From Xanthomonas campestris pv. badrii (GTDB lineage Bacteria; Pseudomonadota; Gammaproteobacteria; Xanthomonadales; Xanthomonadaceae), in the NCBI RefSeq assembly GCF_012848175.1, contig NZ_CP051651.1:1674001-1738000 (forward strand): a DNA stretch of 64,000 bases, in the 5' to 3' direction. Numbering within the stretch: position 1 is the stretch's first letter; each line of letters begins with the position of its first letter. Below the pieces are notes generated by a model that did no database searches, had not been told where the DNA came from, and saw only the letters and a program-made list of their open reading frames with translations. Shown here piece by piece: positions 19,253 to 27,120 of the stretch. A program made the translations under genes and the position numbers.

Positions 19253-19270
19253 ATGACAGTTGTTTGACGG
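19253..19270 (-). promoter_or_regulatory. Pho box upstream of phoX
   Basis: On the minus strand CCGTCAA-ACAA-CTGTCAT matches the PhoB direct-repeat consensus: two 7-base CTGTCAT-type repeats (5/7 and 7/7) separated by an A-rich tetramer, 11-base period. It lies 75 bases before the phoX start and in its direction. Confidence 0.72.
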
Positions 19271-19609
19271 CGAGCTCACCCGTTGGCGTCGGTTCGGACG
19301 TCGCCTGGAAAGCAGGCGCGACCAGAGCGCCGCGAGGCGCAGCGCTGCGCAGTACGCCTCGATTCCTGTGGTGCGATGCAGCAAAGTGCGGAGTCGCGCA
19401 AGGCCAAGCAGCGCGCCGGATTCAGCGAATTTCCGTGGTTTGACAGGTGCTGCCGGTATTCCAAGCCTATAGCTCCGGCCAATAAGTTGGCCGCGATTTG
19501 GCATACGGGAGAGCGCGGTTGACAGGGTAGCTGAATCACGTGAGCGTACGCCGCCTGAAGGCCTGCGGCGCATGCATCGCGGCAGGAGACACCCCTGGAG
19601 ACCCGGATC
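19271..19609. other. Divergent intergenic region phoX / GH3 gene
   Basis: No gene is seen. Apart from the Pho box at its left edge I recognise no operator. Several short GC-rich inverted repeats are present but none stands out. Confidence 0.5.
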
Positions 19610-22225
19610 TTGGACAAGCTGCTTCGCCGTACTGCTGCGCCCGTCGCGCGCCGCGCTCTTTCTCTTGCCACCGCTGCGGCGGTGCTGATGCTGGCGGCCT
19701 GCCAAGGCAAGGACACCACCACCGCCGAGGCCGGCACGACCGCGCCGGCTGCAGCGCCTGCCGAGGCCTCCACCACCATCCATCCGGACCAGTGGCCATC
19801 GCCGAAGTGGCCGTTCGCGCAGGACGCGGCGCTGGAGCAGCGCATCACCGATGTGATGGCCAAGATGAGCGTGGAAGAGAAGGTCGCCCAGACCATCCAG
19901 GGCGATATCGCCAGCATGACCCCGGACGACGTGCGCAGGTACCGCATCGGTTCGGTGCTGGCCGGCGGCAACTCCGATCCGGGCGGCAAGTACAACGCCA
20001 GCCCGGCCGAATGGTTGAAGCTGGCCGATGCCTTCTATGAGGCGTCGATGGATACCTCCAAGGGCGGCAACGCGATTCCGATCATCTTCGGCATCGACGC
20101 GGTGCACGGCCAGAGCAACATCGTCGGCGCCACGTTGTTCCCGCACAACATTGGCCTGGGGGCCACGCGCAACCCGGAGCTGATCAAGAAGATCGGCGAA
20201 GTCACCGCCGCCGAAACCCGCGTCACCGGCATGGAGTGGACCTTCGCGCCGACCGTGGCGGTGCCGCAGGACGACCGCTGGGGCCGCAGCTACGAAGGCT
20301 ATTCGGAGTCGCCCGACGTGGTGGCCAGCTTCGCCGGCAAGATGGTCGAGGGCGTGCAGGGCACACCGGGCACGCCGCAGTTCCTGGACGGCAGCCACGT
20401 GATTTCCTCGGTGAAGCATTTCGTCGGCGACGGCGGCACCACCGATGGCAAGGACCAGGGCGACACCAAGGTGTCCGAAGCCACCATGCGCGACATCCAC
20501 GCGGCCGGGTATCCGCCGGCGATCGCGGCCGGTGCGCAGACGGTGATGGCCTCGTTCAACAGCTTCAACGGCGAAAAGATGCACGGCAACAAGGTCATGC
20601 TGACCGACGTGCTCAAGGGCCGCATGAACTTCGGCGGGTTCGTGGTCGGCGACTGGAATGGCCACGGCCAGGTCAAGGGCTGCAGCAACGACAACTGCCC
20701 GGCCTCGTTCATTGCCGGCGTCGACATGGCGATGGCCGCCGACAGCTGGAAGGGTATCTACGAAACCGAACTGGCCGCGGTGAAATCCGGCCAGATCTCG
20801 GCCGAGCGCCTGGACGATGCGGTGCGCCGCATCCTGCGGGTCAAGCTGCGCCTGGGCCTGTTCGACGCCGGCAAGCCGTCCAAGCGTCCGCTCGGTGGCA
20901 AGTACGAATTGCTGGGGGCGCCGGAGCACCGCGCCATCGCCCGTCAGGCGGTGCGCGAGTCGCTGGTGCTGCTGAAGAACCAGGCCGGCATCCTGCCGCT
21001 GGATCCGAAAAAGCGCGTGCTGGTGGTTGGCGATGGCGCCAACGACATGGGCAAGCAGTCCGGTGGTTGGACGCTGAACTGGCAGGGCACCGGCACCAAG
21101 CGCAGCGACTACCCCAATGGCACCACCATCTGGGAAGGCCTGGACAAGCAGATCAAGGCCGCCGGCGGCAGCGCCGAGCTGGCCGTGGACGGCGCCTACA
21201 AGACCAAGCCCGACGTGGCGGTGGTGGTGTTCGGCGAGAATCCATATGCCGAGTTCCAGGGCGACATCGCCACCCTGCTGTACAAGCCGGGCGACGAGAG
21301 CGAGCTGGCGCTGCTGAAGAAGTTCAAGGCCGACGGCATTCCGGTGGTGGCGGTGTTCCTGAGCGGGCGTCCGCTGTGGATGAACCAGTACATCAACGTG
21401 GCCGATGCCTTCGTCGCCGCGTGGCTGCCGGGTTCGGAAGGCGAGGGCATTGCCGATGTGCTGCTGCGCAAGGCCGATGGCAGCGTGCAGAACGACTTCA
21501 AGGGCAAGCTCAGCTTCTCCTGGCCCAAGACCGCGGTGCAGTTCGCCAATAACGTGGGCCAGAAGGATTACGACCCGCAGTTCAAGTTCGGCTACGGCCT
21601 GACCTACGCCGACAAGGGCGACCTGGCGGCGCTGCCGGAAGACTCGGGCGTGTCCGGCGAGCAGTCGGTGGGCGGGGTGTACTTCGTGCGCGGCAAGCCG
21701 GCGCTCGGCATTGCGATGCAGCTGTCCAACGCGGGCCAGTCCAACATGCCGGCGACCACGCTGCCGGTGGGCCTGTCCGATGGCAGCCTGAAGATGACCG
21801 CCGTCGACCACAAGGCGCAGGAAGATGCGCGCCGCCTGGTGTGGTCCGGTGCCAAGACCGCCAGCGTGCTGCTGGTCTCCGGCAAGCCGGTGGATGTATC
21901 GCGTGAGAGCAACGGCGATGTGCAGCTGCAGCTGACCGTGCGCCGCGACAGCGCAGTGAGCGCGCCGGTGTGGCTGGGCGTGGGCTGCGGCGACAAGTGC
22001 AGCGGACGCGTCGATGCGCAGAAGACCCTGGCCGCACTGCCGCAAGGCCAGTGGAAGGTGGTGGGCATTCCGCTCAAGTGCTTTGCCAAGGCCGGTGCCG
22101 ACGTGACCAAGCTGACCCAGGTCGCCAGCATCGAAAGCGGCGCAGCACTGGATCTGTCGGTGTCGAAGGTGGCGCTGGGTGCGCTCAACGAAGCCGAAGT
22201 CACGGTGGATTGCCCGGTCAAGTAA
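19610..22225 (+). CDS. GH3 beta-glucosidase, lipoprotein
   Basis: An 871-residue enzyme with a lipoprotein signal (lipobox LAAC, Cys31 followed by Gln, predicting the outer membrane). Family 3 marks are KVAQTIQGDIASM, IFGIDAVHGQSN, the catalytic-nucleophile segment FGGFVVGDWNGHGQVKG, then a second alpha/beta domain (RESLVLLKNQAGILPLD, PVVAVFLSGRPLWMNQYIN) and a C-terminal extension of about 190 residues. Such enzymes are exo-1,4/1,3-beta-glucosidases cleaving cello-oligosaccharides in the periplasm. The start is a TTG behind GGAGA; no ATG fits before the signal peptide. The downstream sodium/sugar symporter lies 260 bases away in the same direction and would take up the released sugar. Confidence 0.93.
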   Translation: MDKLLRRTAAPVARRALSLATAAAVLMLAACQGKDTTTAEAGTTAPAAAPAEASTTIHPDQWPSPKWPFAQDAALEQRITDVMAKMSVEEKVAQTIQGDIASMTPDDVRRYRIGSVLAGGNSDPGGKYNASPAEWLKLADAFYEASMDTSKGGNAIPIIFGIDAVHGQSNIVGATLFPHNIGLGATRNPELIKKIGEVTAAETRVTGMEWTFAPTVAVPQDDRWGRSYEGYSESPDVVASFAGKMVEGVQGTPGTPQFLDGSHVISSVKHFVGDGGTTDGKDQGDTKVSEATMRDIHAAGYPPAIAAGAQTVMASFNSFNGEKMHGNKVMLTDVLKGRMNFGGFVVGDWNGHGQVKGCSNDNCPASFIAGVDMAMAADSWKGIYETELAAVKSGQISAERLDDAVRRILRVKLRLGLFDAGKPSKRPLGGKYELLGAPEHRAIARQAVRESLVLLKNQAGILPLDPKKRVLVVGDGANDMGKQSGGWTLNWQGTGTKRSDYPNGTTIWEGLDKQIKAAGGSAELAVDGAYKTKPDVAVVVFGENPYAEFQGDIATLLYKPGDESELALLKKFKADGIPVVAVFLSGRPLWMNQYINVADAFVAAWLPGSEGEGIADVLLRKADGSVQNDFKGKLSFSWPKTAVQFANNVGQKDYDPQFKFGYGLTYADKGDLAALPEDSGVSGEQSVGGVYFVRGKPALGIAMQLSNAGQSNMPATTLPVGLSDGSLKMTAVDHKAQEDARRLVWSGAKTASVLLVSGKPVDVSRESNGDVQLQLTVRRDSAVSAPVWLGVGCGDKCSGRVDAQKTLAALPQGQWKVVGIPLKCFAKAGADVTKLTQVASIESGAALDLSVSKVALGALNEAEVTVDCPVK

Positions 22226-22485
22226 TCCCCCATGCCCGGAGGCACGCTTCCGGGCACGGTGCAGGTCAAGCGAATTAAGTGCGTCGCCGCGTCCGGCGAC
22301 GTGTCAGAGCGGCCACCGATCGCGGTGGTGCCATCAGCCGCCGCGGGGGCGGTGTTGTCGATCGGCCGGGATGGCCTGCAGACGCGGTTCGCCGCGCTGC
22401 CGTTGCGCACCGGGTGCGCGGCGGCGGCCTTCTGCAGCCCTGCCTGATCGTCGGCGCATACCCCAGAGCCAGACAGGAGAGTGCA

Positions 22486-24048
22486 GTGGGTTTGGCGACG
22501 TTGGATATCGTGATCGTGCTGGTCTACCTGACCGGCATCTTCGTGCTCGCGCAGTGGGTGTCGCGCGAGAAGGCAGGCCATAGCAAGAGCGCCGAGGATT
22601 ACTTCCTGGCCAGCAAGTCGCTGCCGTGGTGGGCGATCGGCGCCTCGTTGATCGCTGCGAATATTTCTGCCGAACAGATCATCGGCATGGCCGGCTCCGG
22701 CTATGCGATCGGGCTGGCGATCGCGTCCTACGAATGGATGGCGGCATTGACGCTGCTGATCGTCGGCAAGTTCTTCCTGCCGATCTTCCTGCGCAACGGC
22801 ATCTACACCATGCCGCAGTTCCTGGAGCAGCGCTACGGCAAGTGGATTCGCACGCTGATGGCGGTGTTCTGGCTGTTGCTGTACGTGTTCGTCAATCTCA
22901 CCTCGATCCTGTGGCTGGGGTCGATCGCGGTGAGCCAGGTCACCGGCATGGACCAGACCCTGGCGCTGGCGTTGATCGGCGTGTTCGCGCTGGTCTACCA
23001 GCTGTACGGCGGGCTGAAGGCGGTGGCGCTGACCGACATCGTGCAGGTCACGCTGCTGGTGCTGGGCGGCCTGCTGGTGGCCGGGCTGACGCTGTCGCGC
23101 ATCGGCGATGGCGCCGGCGTTCTGGCGGGCTTCAAGCATCTGTGGAGCGCGCACCCCGAGCACTTCCACATGATCCTGACCAAGGACAACCCGTTCTACA
23201 AGGACCTGCCGGGCCTGAGCGTGCTGCTGGGCGGGCTGTGGGTGATGAACATCAGTTACTGGGGTTTCAACCAGTACATCATCCAGCGCGCGCTGGCGGC
23301 CAAGAACATCGGCGAAGCGCAGAAGGGCATGGTGTTTGCGGCGTTCCTGAAGCTGCTGATGCCGTTGGTGATCGTGGTGCCGGGCATTGCCGCGGTGGTG
23401 CTGGCGCCGGATCTGGCCAAGCCCGACCAGGCCTATCCGACCATGATGCAACTGCTGCCGACCGGCATCCTGGGCCTGGTGTTCGCCGCATTGGTGGCGG
23501 CGATCGTGGCCTCGCTGGCATCCAAGATCAACTCGGTGGCGACGATCTTCACCCTGGACTTCTACGCCAAGTTCCGCCCGCAGACCGAGCAGAAGCAGCT
23601 GGTGCGCGTGGGTCGTGTCGTGGCCGCGCTGTCGGTGCTGATCGGCATCCTCACCGCGCGGCCGTTGCTGGGCAACTTCGATCAGGGCTTCCAGTTCATC
23701 CAGGAATTCACCGGCTTCTTTACCCCGGGCGTGGTGGTGATCTTCATGCTCGGCCTGTTCTGGAAGCGCGCCAACGAAGCCGGCGCACTGACCGCGGCGA
23801 TCGGCTCGGTGGTGCTGTCGTTCGCGCTCAAGTTCGCGTGGCCGGAACTGCCATTCATGGACCGCATCGGCGTGGTGTTCCTGGCCGCACTGGTGCTGGC
23901 GGTGGTGGTGTCGCTGATGACGGCACCCACCCAGGCACGCGATTTGATTCGTACCGACGATGTGGCCTATGGCACCACGCTGGGCTTCAAGGTGGGCGCC
24001 GCCGGTGTGATCGCAATCCTGGTCGTGCTGTACACGGTGTTCTGGTAG
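22486..24048 (+). CDS. Sodium:solute symporter (SGLT-like)
   Basis: A 520-residue SSS-family inner-membrane transporter of about 14 helices, closest in pattern to vSGLT-type sodium/galactose-glucose symporters. Marks are EDYFLASKSLPWWAIGASLIAANISAEQ in helix 1 (shared by the SGLT branch), YTMPQFLEQRYG, the WGFNQYIIQRALAAKN segment, and LAALVAAIVASLASKINSVATIF with the Na2-site Ser/Thr residues. The GTG start at 22486 follows AGGAG at six bases; the reading frame is open further upstream but without transport-like sequence. Position behind a periplasmic beta-glucosidase suggests glucose or a beta-glucoside product as substrate. Confidence 0.9.
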   Translation: MGLATLDIVIVLVYLTGIFVLAQWVSREKAGHSKSAEDYFLASKSLPWWAIGASLIAANISAEQIIGMAGSGYAIGLAIASYEWMAALTLLIVGKFFLPIFLRNGIYTMPQFLEQRYGKWIRTLMAVFWLLLYVFVNLTSILWLGSIAVSQVTGMDQTLALALIGVFALVYQLYGGLKAVALTDIVQVTLLVLGGLLVAGLTLSRIGDGAGVLAGFKHLWSAHPEHFHMILTKDNPFYKDLPGLSVLLGGLWVMNISYWGFNQYIIQRALAAKNIGEAQKGMVFAAFLKLLMPLVIVVPGIAAVVLAPDLAKPDQAYPTMMQLLPTGILGLVFAALVAAIVASLASKINSVATIFTLDFYAKFRPQTEQKQLVRVGRVVAALSVLIGILTARPLLGNFDQGFQFIQEFTGFFTPGVVVIFMLGLFWKRANEAGALTAAIGSVVLSFALKFAWPELPFMDRIGVVFLAALVLAVVVSLMTAPTQARDLIRTDDVAYGTTLGFKVGAAGVIAILVVLYTVFW

Positions 24049-24387
24049 AAACGCACAGCGCCACTGCGCGTTCGCGCCGGTAGGCGCTCGCAACGTCTTC
24101 TGTGGCATCGCACGCAAACGCGCCGACGGGCAGCCCGAACGAGGCTTCCCGCTCGGCGGCCGATGCGCTCTTGCGCATGCGGTTTAGTGCCGGCGGACGC
24201 TTTTGGTCAACGGGCACAGACACCTCGTGGCTGAAGAAGCCGGTAGAGCGGCGCGGACCGTGCGGACAAGCTGCCTTGTGCACGTTGTGCATGAGGCTTC
24301 CGAGGCACCTCCGTTCCCGCTTGGCGGTTGCGCGCAGCTTGTGGGACGTTTTGGAGTTTCTAGCGGCGTCCCTGCTACAGTGCGCTC
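24049..24387. other. Intergenic region without a gene
   Basis: Directly after the symporter stop an AACGC/GCGTT imperfect stem (24051-24071) could end transcription. No coding frame is convincing in the rest. The tandem-duplicated effector region begins at its right edge. Confidence 0.45.
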
Positions 24388-24738
24388 ATGGCGGCAAGAC
24401 CGTGCAGCAGGACGGCACGCCCAAGGGCATCAACTGCCGCCGCTAGGATTGCAAACCAGGACGGCTGCCAATCCTCAGGGCAGACACGATGCGCAGAACA
24501 CGACCTTCCTATGGGGTCACCAGATCCAGCATGGCTTCAACGATGCGGCCAAGGATCGCGCAACGCAGGCGTTCATGCAGGGCATCGGCGCGCAGGCCTG
24601 AGGCGCGAGGGCCTGTGCACGACTACGCATGCAAATTGCGGGCTTACATCCAGCCTGGGCGTGAGGGTGAGGCCAATGCGGAGATTGCAGGCTGGAATGC
24701 GCTGTTAAGCCGAAAGAAACAGCCATCCGAGTGCTGAT
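24388..24738 (+). pseudogene. Remnant of the zincin-like effector domain
   Basis: This stretch matches codons for about residues 168-280 of the intact effector at 27121. A missing base in the AATCTG/AACTG position near 24433 shifts the frame, a TAG follows, and a TGA interrupts after the GIGAQA segment. The HEIQH codons have become HQIQH (GGTCACCAGATCCAGCAT), losing the catalytic Glu. It is clearly dead. It sits just before the first immunity gene, where the tail of an effector lies in the other copies. Confidence 0.85.
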
Positions 24739-24837
24739 ATGCTGATCTTGATGCTTGATACACCCAATAAGAGGGTTGACGACTTCATGGCGTTGCAATT
24801 GCCGGGTGGACCGCCCGATTTGATCGGGCGCTATGCC

Positions 24838-25482
24838 ATGCAGGTGTCCAAGGTGAAAGCGTCAAAGGCGCGCTGGCTTGCGTTAGTGTGCATTTTGGCC
24901 ATGACAGCCTGCGCGACCGCTTCGGAATCACCGCAATCTGCCAAGGAGACCACCACGATGCATCCGGTTGCGACTACCCAGAATCCGACACTCAGCGCCG
25001 AAGAAATTGGCAAGCGGTTCCTGAAGTTGATCGAGGGGCTTGGATCACGCGACGACTTGAGCGTGGAGCGGATCAAGGAGGTCACTGGAATCACGCTGTC
25101 TTATTTGCCAAAGGGTAAACGTTATTCGTATAGCGAGGCGCTTGGGGATGGCTGGTACTACATGCTTTGGTATATCCCTGAATCCGACTCCTTTAAGAAA
25201 GGTGTCAGCCTCATGTTCATCAACTCGAAGGAAGAGTTTGGTGAAATGACACCGGTGTGCGCACTTGATTTCGATCATTACCATAATGCACTGGTCGCTC
25301 TGGGGTTCCTGGCCGAGCCGAATTATGGGGAAATTGGTGAGCTGCGAAGCTGGCATTACACGAAGTTCAAGAAGAGCGATGGAATGGTGGATATGACACT
25401 GTCGATCATTCCGCAGAACGTGATTGCCGGTGAAGCCGGTCGTTTGTGCGTCAAATCCATCGGCACATTGAACGGTCGTTAA
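24838..25482 (+). CDS. Lipoprotein, putative immunity protein A
   Basis: A 214-residue lipoprotein: a hydrophobic segment ends at the lipobox-like AMTAC, so the Cys is about residue 25. The first 68 residues and the last 27 (ending AGEAGRLCVKSIGTLNGR) are almost identical to immunity B at 26455, while the central 110 or so are only about half identical. The ATG at 24838 is chosen as the residue before the signal peptide; an earlier in-frame ATG at 24739 would add 33 residues that belong to the effector-tail homology. It lies 21 bases before an effector N-domain. Periplasmic or outer-membrane lipoprotein inhibitors upstream of their effector are the usual arrangement for Xanthomonas type IV secretion effectors, hence the immunity call, which is inference. 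Confidence 0.68.
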   Translation: MQVSKVKASKARWLALVCILAMTACATASESPQSAKETTTMHPVATTQNPTLSAEEIGKRFLKLIEGLGSRDDLSVERIKEVTGITLSYLPKGKRYSYSEALGDGWYYMLWYIPESDSFKKGVSLMFINSKEEFGEMTPVCALDFDHYHNALVALGFLAEPNYGEIGELRSWHYTKFKKSDGMVDMTLSIIPQNVIAGEAGRLCVKSIGTLNGR

Positions 25483-25503
25483 TCGAATCAGGAGAGCGAT
25501 GAT

Positions 25504-27099
25504 ATGGCGAATCCGAATCCGCAACTCGAAGCCGCTCTGATGCAGTTCGCTGCACAGCCCGGCACGACACCAGCGCTGGAAGCGCAACTGCGCGCTGCGG
25601 TCATTGCCGATGCCGACCGGCTCAACCGGCAGGCCGCCAGTGGCCAACTCAAGGGCTTTGCGTTGGAGGTGCCGGGTGGGGCGCCCAACCTGACCGGCAG
25701 TTACGACAAGGCCACGGGTGTGGTGACGATTCCGGCTGCGAGTTTCCAGCCCAGCGGTAGCGCAGCGAGCAGCGATCTGAAGGCGGTGGTCGGGCTGCAG
25801 GGCATGAGTGTCGATTTTGCGCACAAGACCTGGCAGGACGGGGCAGGTCAGACGCGCACCGTCGATCAGGACATGGTGAGCAATCTGCAGTCCACGTTGA
25901 ATGGTTCGCCGGTGCTGGCCGCGCAGATCAAGCAGGCGGTGAGCCAGGGGCATGTGCAGCATGTCAGCCTGCTAGGCAGCAGCATGGCTGCCGGCGCCAC
26001 CTATGACGGCAACACCGTGCAGCAGGACGGTACGCCCAAGGGCATCAATCTGCCACCGCTGGGATTGCAGGCCAAAACGGCTGCCAATCCCCAGGGCAGA
26101 TACGATGCGCAGGACATGACCTTCGTGCTGGGCCACGAGATCCAGCATGGCTTCAACGATGCGACCAAGGATCGGGCAACGCAGGCATTCATGCAGAGTA
26201 TCGGCACGCAGGCCCAGGCACCAGGACCGGTGCACGATTACACCGACGAACTGCGGGCATACATCCAGAGTGGACGCGAGGATGAGGCCAAAGCGGAGAT
26301 TGCAGGCTGGAACGCGTTGCTGAGTCGAGAAAGAACAAACCTACCGGGTGCTGATGGGCCGACCATGATGCTTGATACACCCAATAAGAGGGTGGACGAC
26401 TTCATGGCGTTGCAATTGCCGGGTGGACCGCCCGATTTGATCGGGCGCTATGCCATGCAGGTGTCCAAGGTGAAAGCGTCAAAGGCGCGCTGGCTTGCGT
26501 TAGTGTGCGTCTTGGTGATGACTGCCTGCGCGACCGCTTCGGAATCACCGCAATCTGCCAAGGAGACCACCACGATGCATCCGGTTGCGACTACCCAGAA
26601 TCCGACACTCAGCGCCGAAGAAATTGGCAAGCGATTCCTGAAGTTGATCGAGGGGCTGAAATCTCGGCAAGACTTGGATCTAGTAAAGGTCCAAAACACT
26701 ATCGGGATCACACTTGCACCGGCAGCGCATGGCGGATTCTATGGTGTGGAGGGCGACGTAGGCGATGGATGGAGGTACGTTATAAATTTTTATCCAGAGT
26801 CTAGTTCCAACAAAATCGGTGTCGAACTGCATTTTGTGCAGCCTGACGAGAGATTTGGTGATATGACGGTAGTCTGCAAGTTGGATTTCGATTATTACCA
26901 CAGTGCGCTCAAAACGATGGGGTTCGTCGATAACCCGACCTACGGTGAAATCGGTCAGCTTGAGGATTGGCGATACACTAAGTTCAATGTCAGTGACGGC
27001 AGTGTTGATTTCGAGATTTCGATCATTCCGCAGAACGTGATTGCCGGTGAAGCCGGTCGTTTGTGCGTCAAATCCATCGGCACATTGAACGGTCGTTAA
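25504..27099 (+). CDS. Truncated effector N-domain read in frame into immunity lipoprotein B
   Basis: One open frame of 531 codons starts behind AGGAG at 25504. Residues 1-277 are almost identical to the intact effector (including HEIQH at 211-215 and AEIAGWNALLSRE near 265-276). Then comes a 40-residue tail (containing MMLDTPNKRVDDFMALQLPG), after which, with no stop codon, the frame continues as immunity B from its Met at codon 318. The XVIPCD-like tail is absent, so this form should not be recruited by the type IV coupling protein. It may be a true fusion, an orphan toxin module, or a truncated effector whose reading merely runs into the next gene. The internal signal sequence would make a membrane-spanning hybrid if translated through. 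Confidence 0.7.
   Translation: MANPNPQLEAALMQFAAQPGTTPALEAQLRAAVIADADRLNRQAASGQLKGFALEVPGGAPNLTGSYDKATGVVTIPAASFQPSGSAASSDLKAVVGLQGMSVDFAHKTWQDGAGQTRTVDQDMVSNLQSTLNGSPVLAAQIKQAVSQGHVQHVSLLGSSMAAGATYDGNTVQQDGTPKGINLPPLGLQAKTAANPQGRYDAQDMTFVLGHEIQHGFNDATKDRATQAFMQSIGTQAQAPGPVHDYTDELRAYIQSGREDEAKAEIAGWNALLSRERTNLPGADGPTMMLDTPNKRVDDFMALQLPGGPPDLIGRYAMQVSKVKASKARWLALVCVLVMTACATASESPQSAKETTTMHPVATTQNPTLSAEEIGKRFLKLIEGLKSRQDLDLVKVQNTIGITLAPAAHGGFYGVEGDVGDGWRYVINFYPESSSNKIGVELHFVQPDERFGDMTVVCKLDFDYYHSALKTMGFVDNPTYGEIGQLEDWRYTKFNVSDGSVDFEISIIPQNVIAGEAGRLCVKSIGTLNGR
26455..27099 (+). CDS. Lipoprotein, putative immunity protein B
   Basis: A 214-residue paralogue of immunity A starting at the internal Met before the signal peptide (MQVSKVKASKARWLALVCVL, lipobox-like VMTAC). 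It lies 21 bases before the intact effector and would be its cognate protector. The central region differs strongly from A (for example GDVGDGWRYVINFYPESSS against EALGDGWYYMLWYIPESDS), yet aligns without length change. No good ribosome-binding site precedes its Met, so it may depend on translation of the upstream truncated effector. Function is inferred from lipoprotein nature and position. Confidence 0.65.
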   Translation: MQVSKVKASKARWLALVCVLVMTACATASESPQSAKETTTMHPVATTQNPTLSAEEIGKRFLKLIEGLKSRQDLDLVKVQNTIGITLAPAAHGGFYGVEGDVGDGWRYVINFYPESSSNKIGVELHFVQPDERFGDMTVVCKLDFDYYHSALKTMGFVDNPTYGEIGQLEDWRYTKFNVSDGSVDFEISIIPQNVIAGEAGRLCVKSIGTLNGR

Positions 27100-27120
27100 T
27101 CGAATCAGGAGAGCGATGAT

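Noticed and set aside
19235..22045. 936-codon minus-strand open frame across the GH3 gene
   Set aside because: It mirrors the GH3 coding sequence with low-complexity His/Arg-rich translation. The plus-strand protein is a clear family 3 enzyme.
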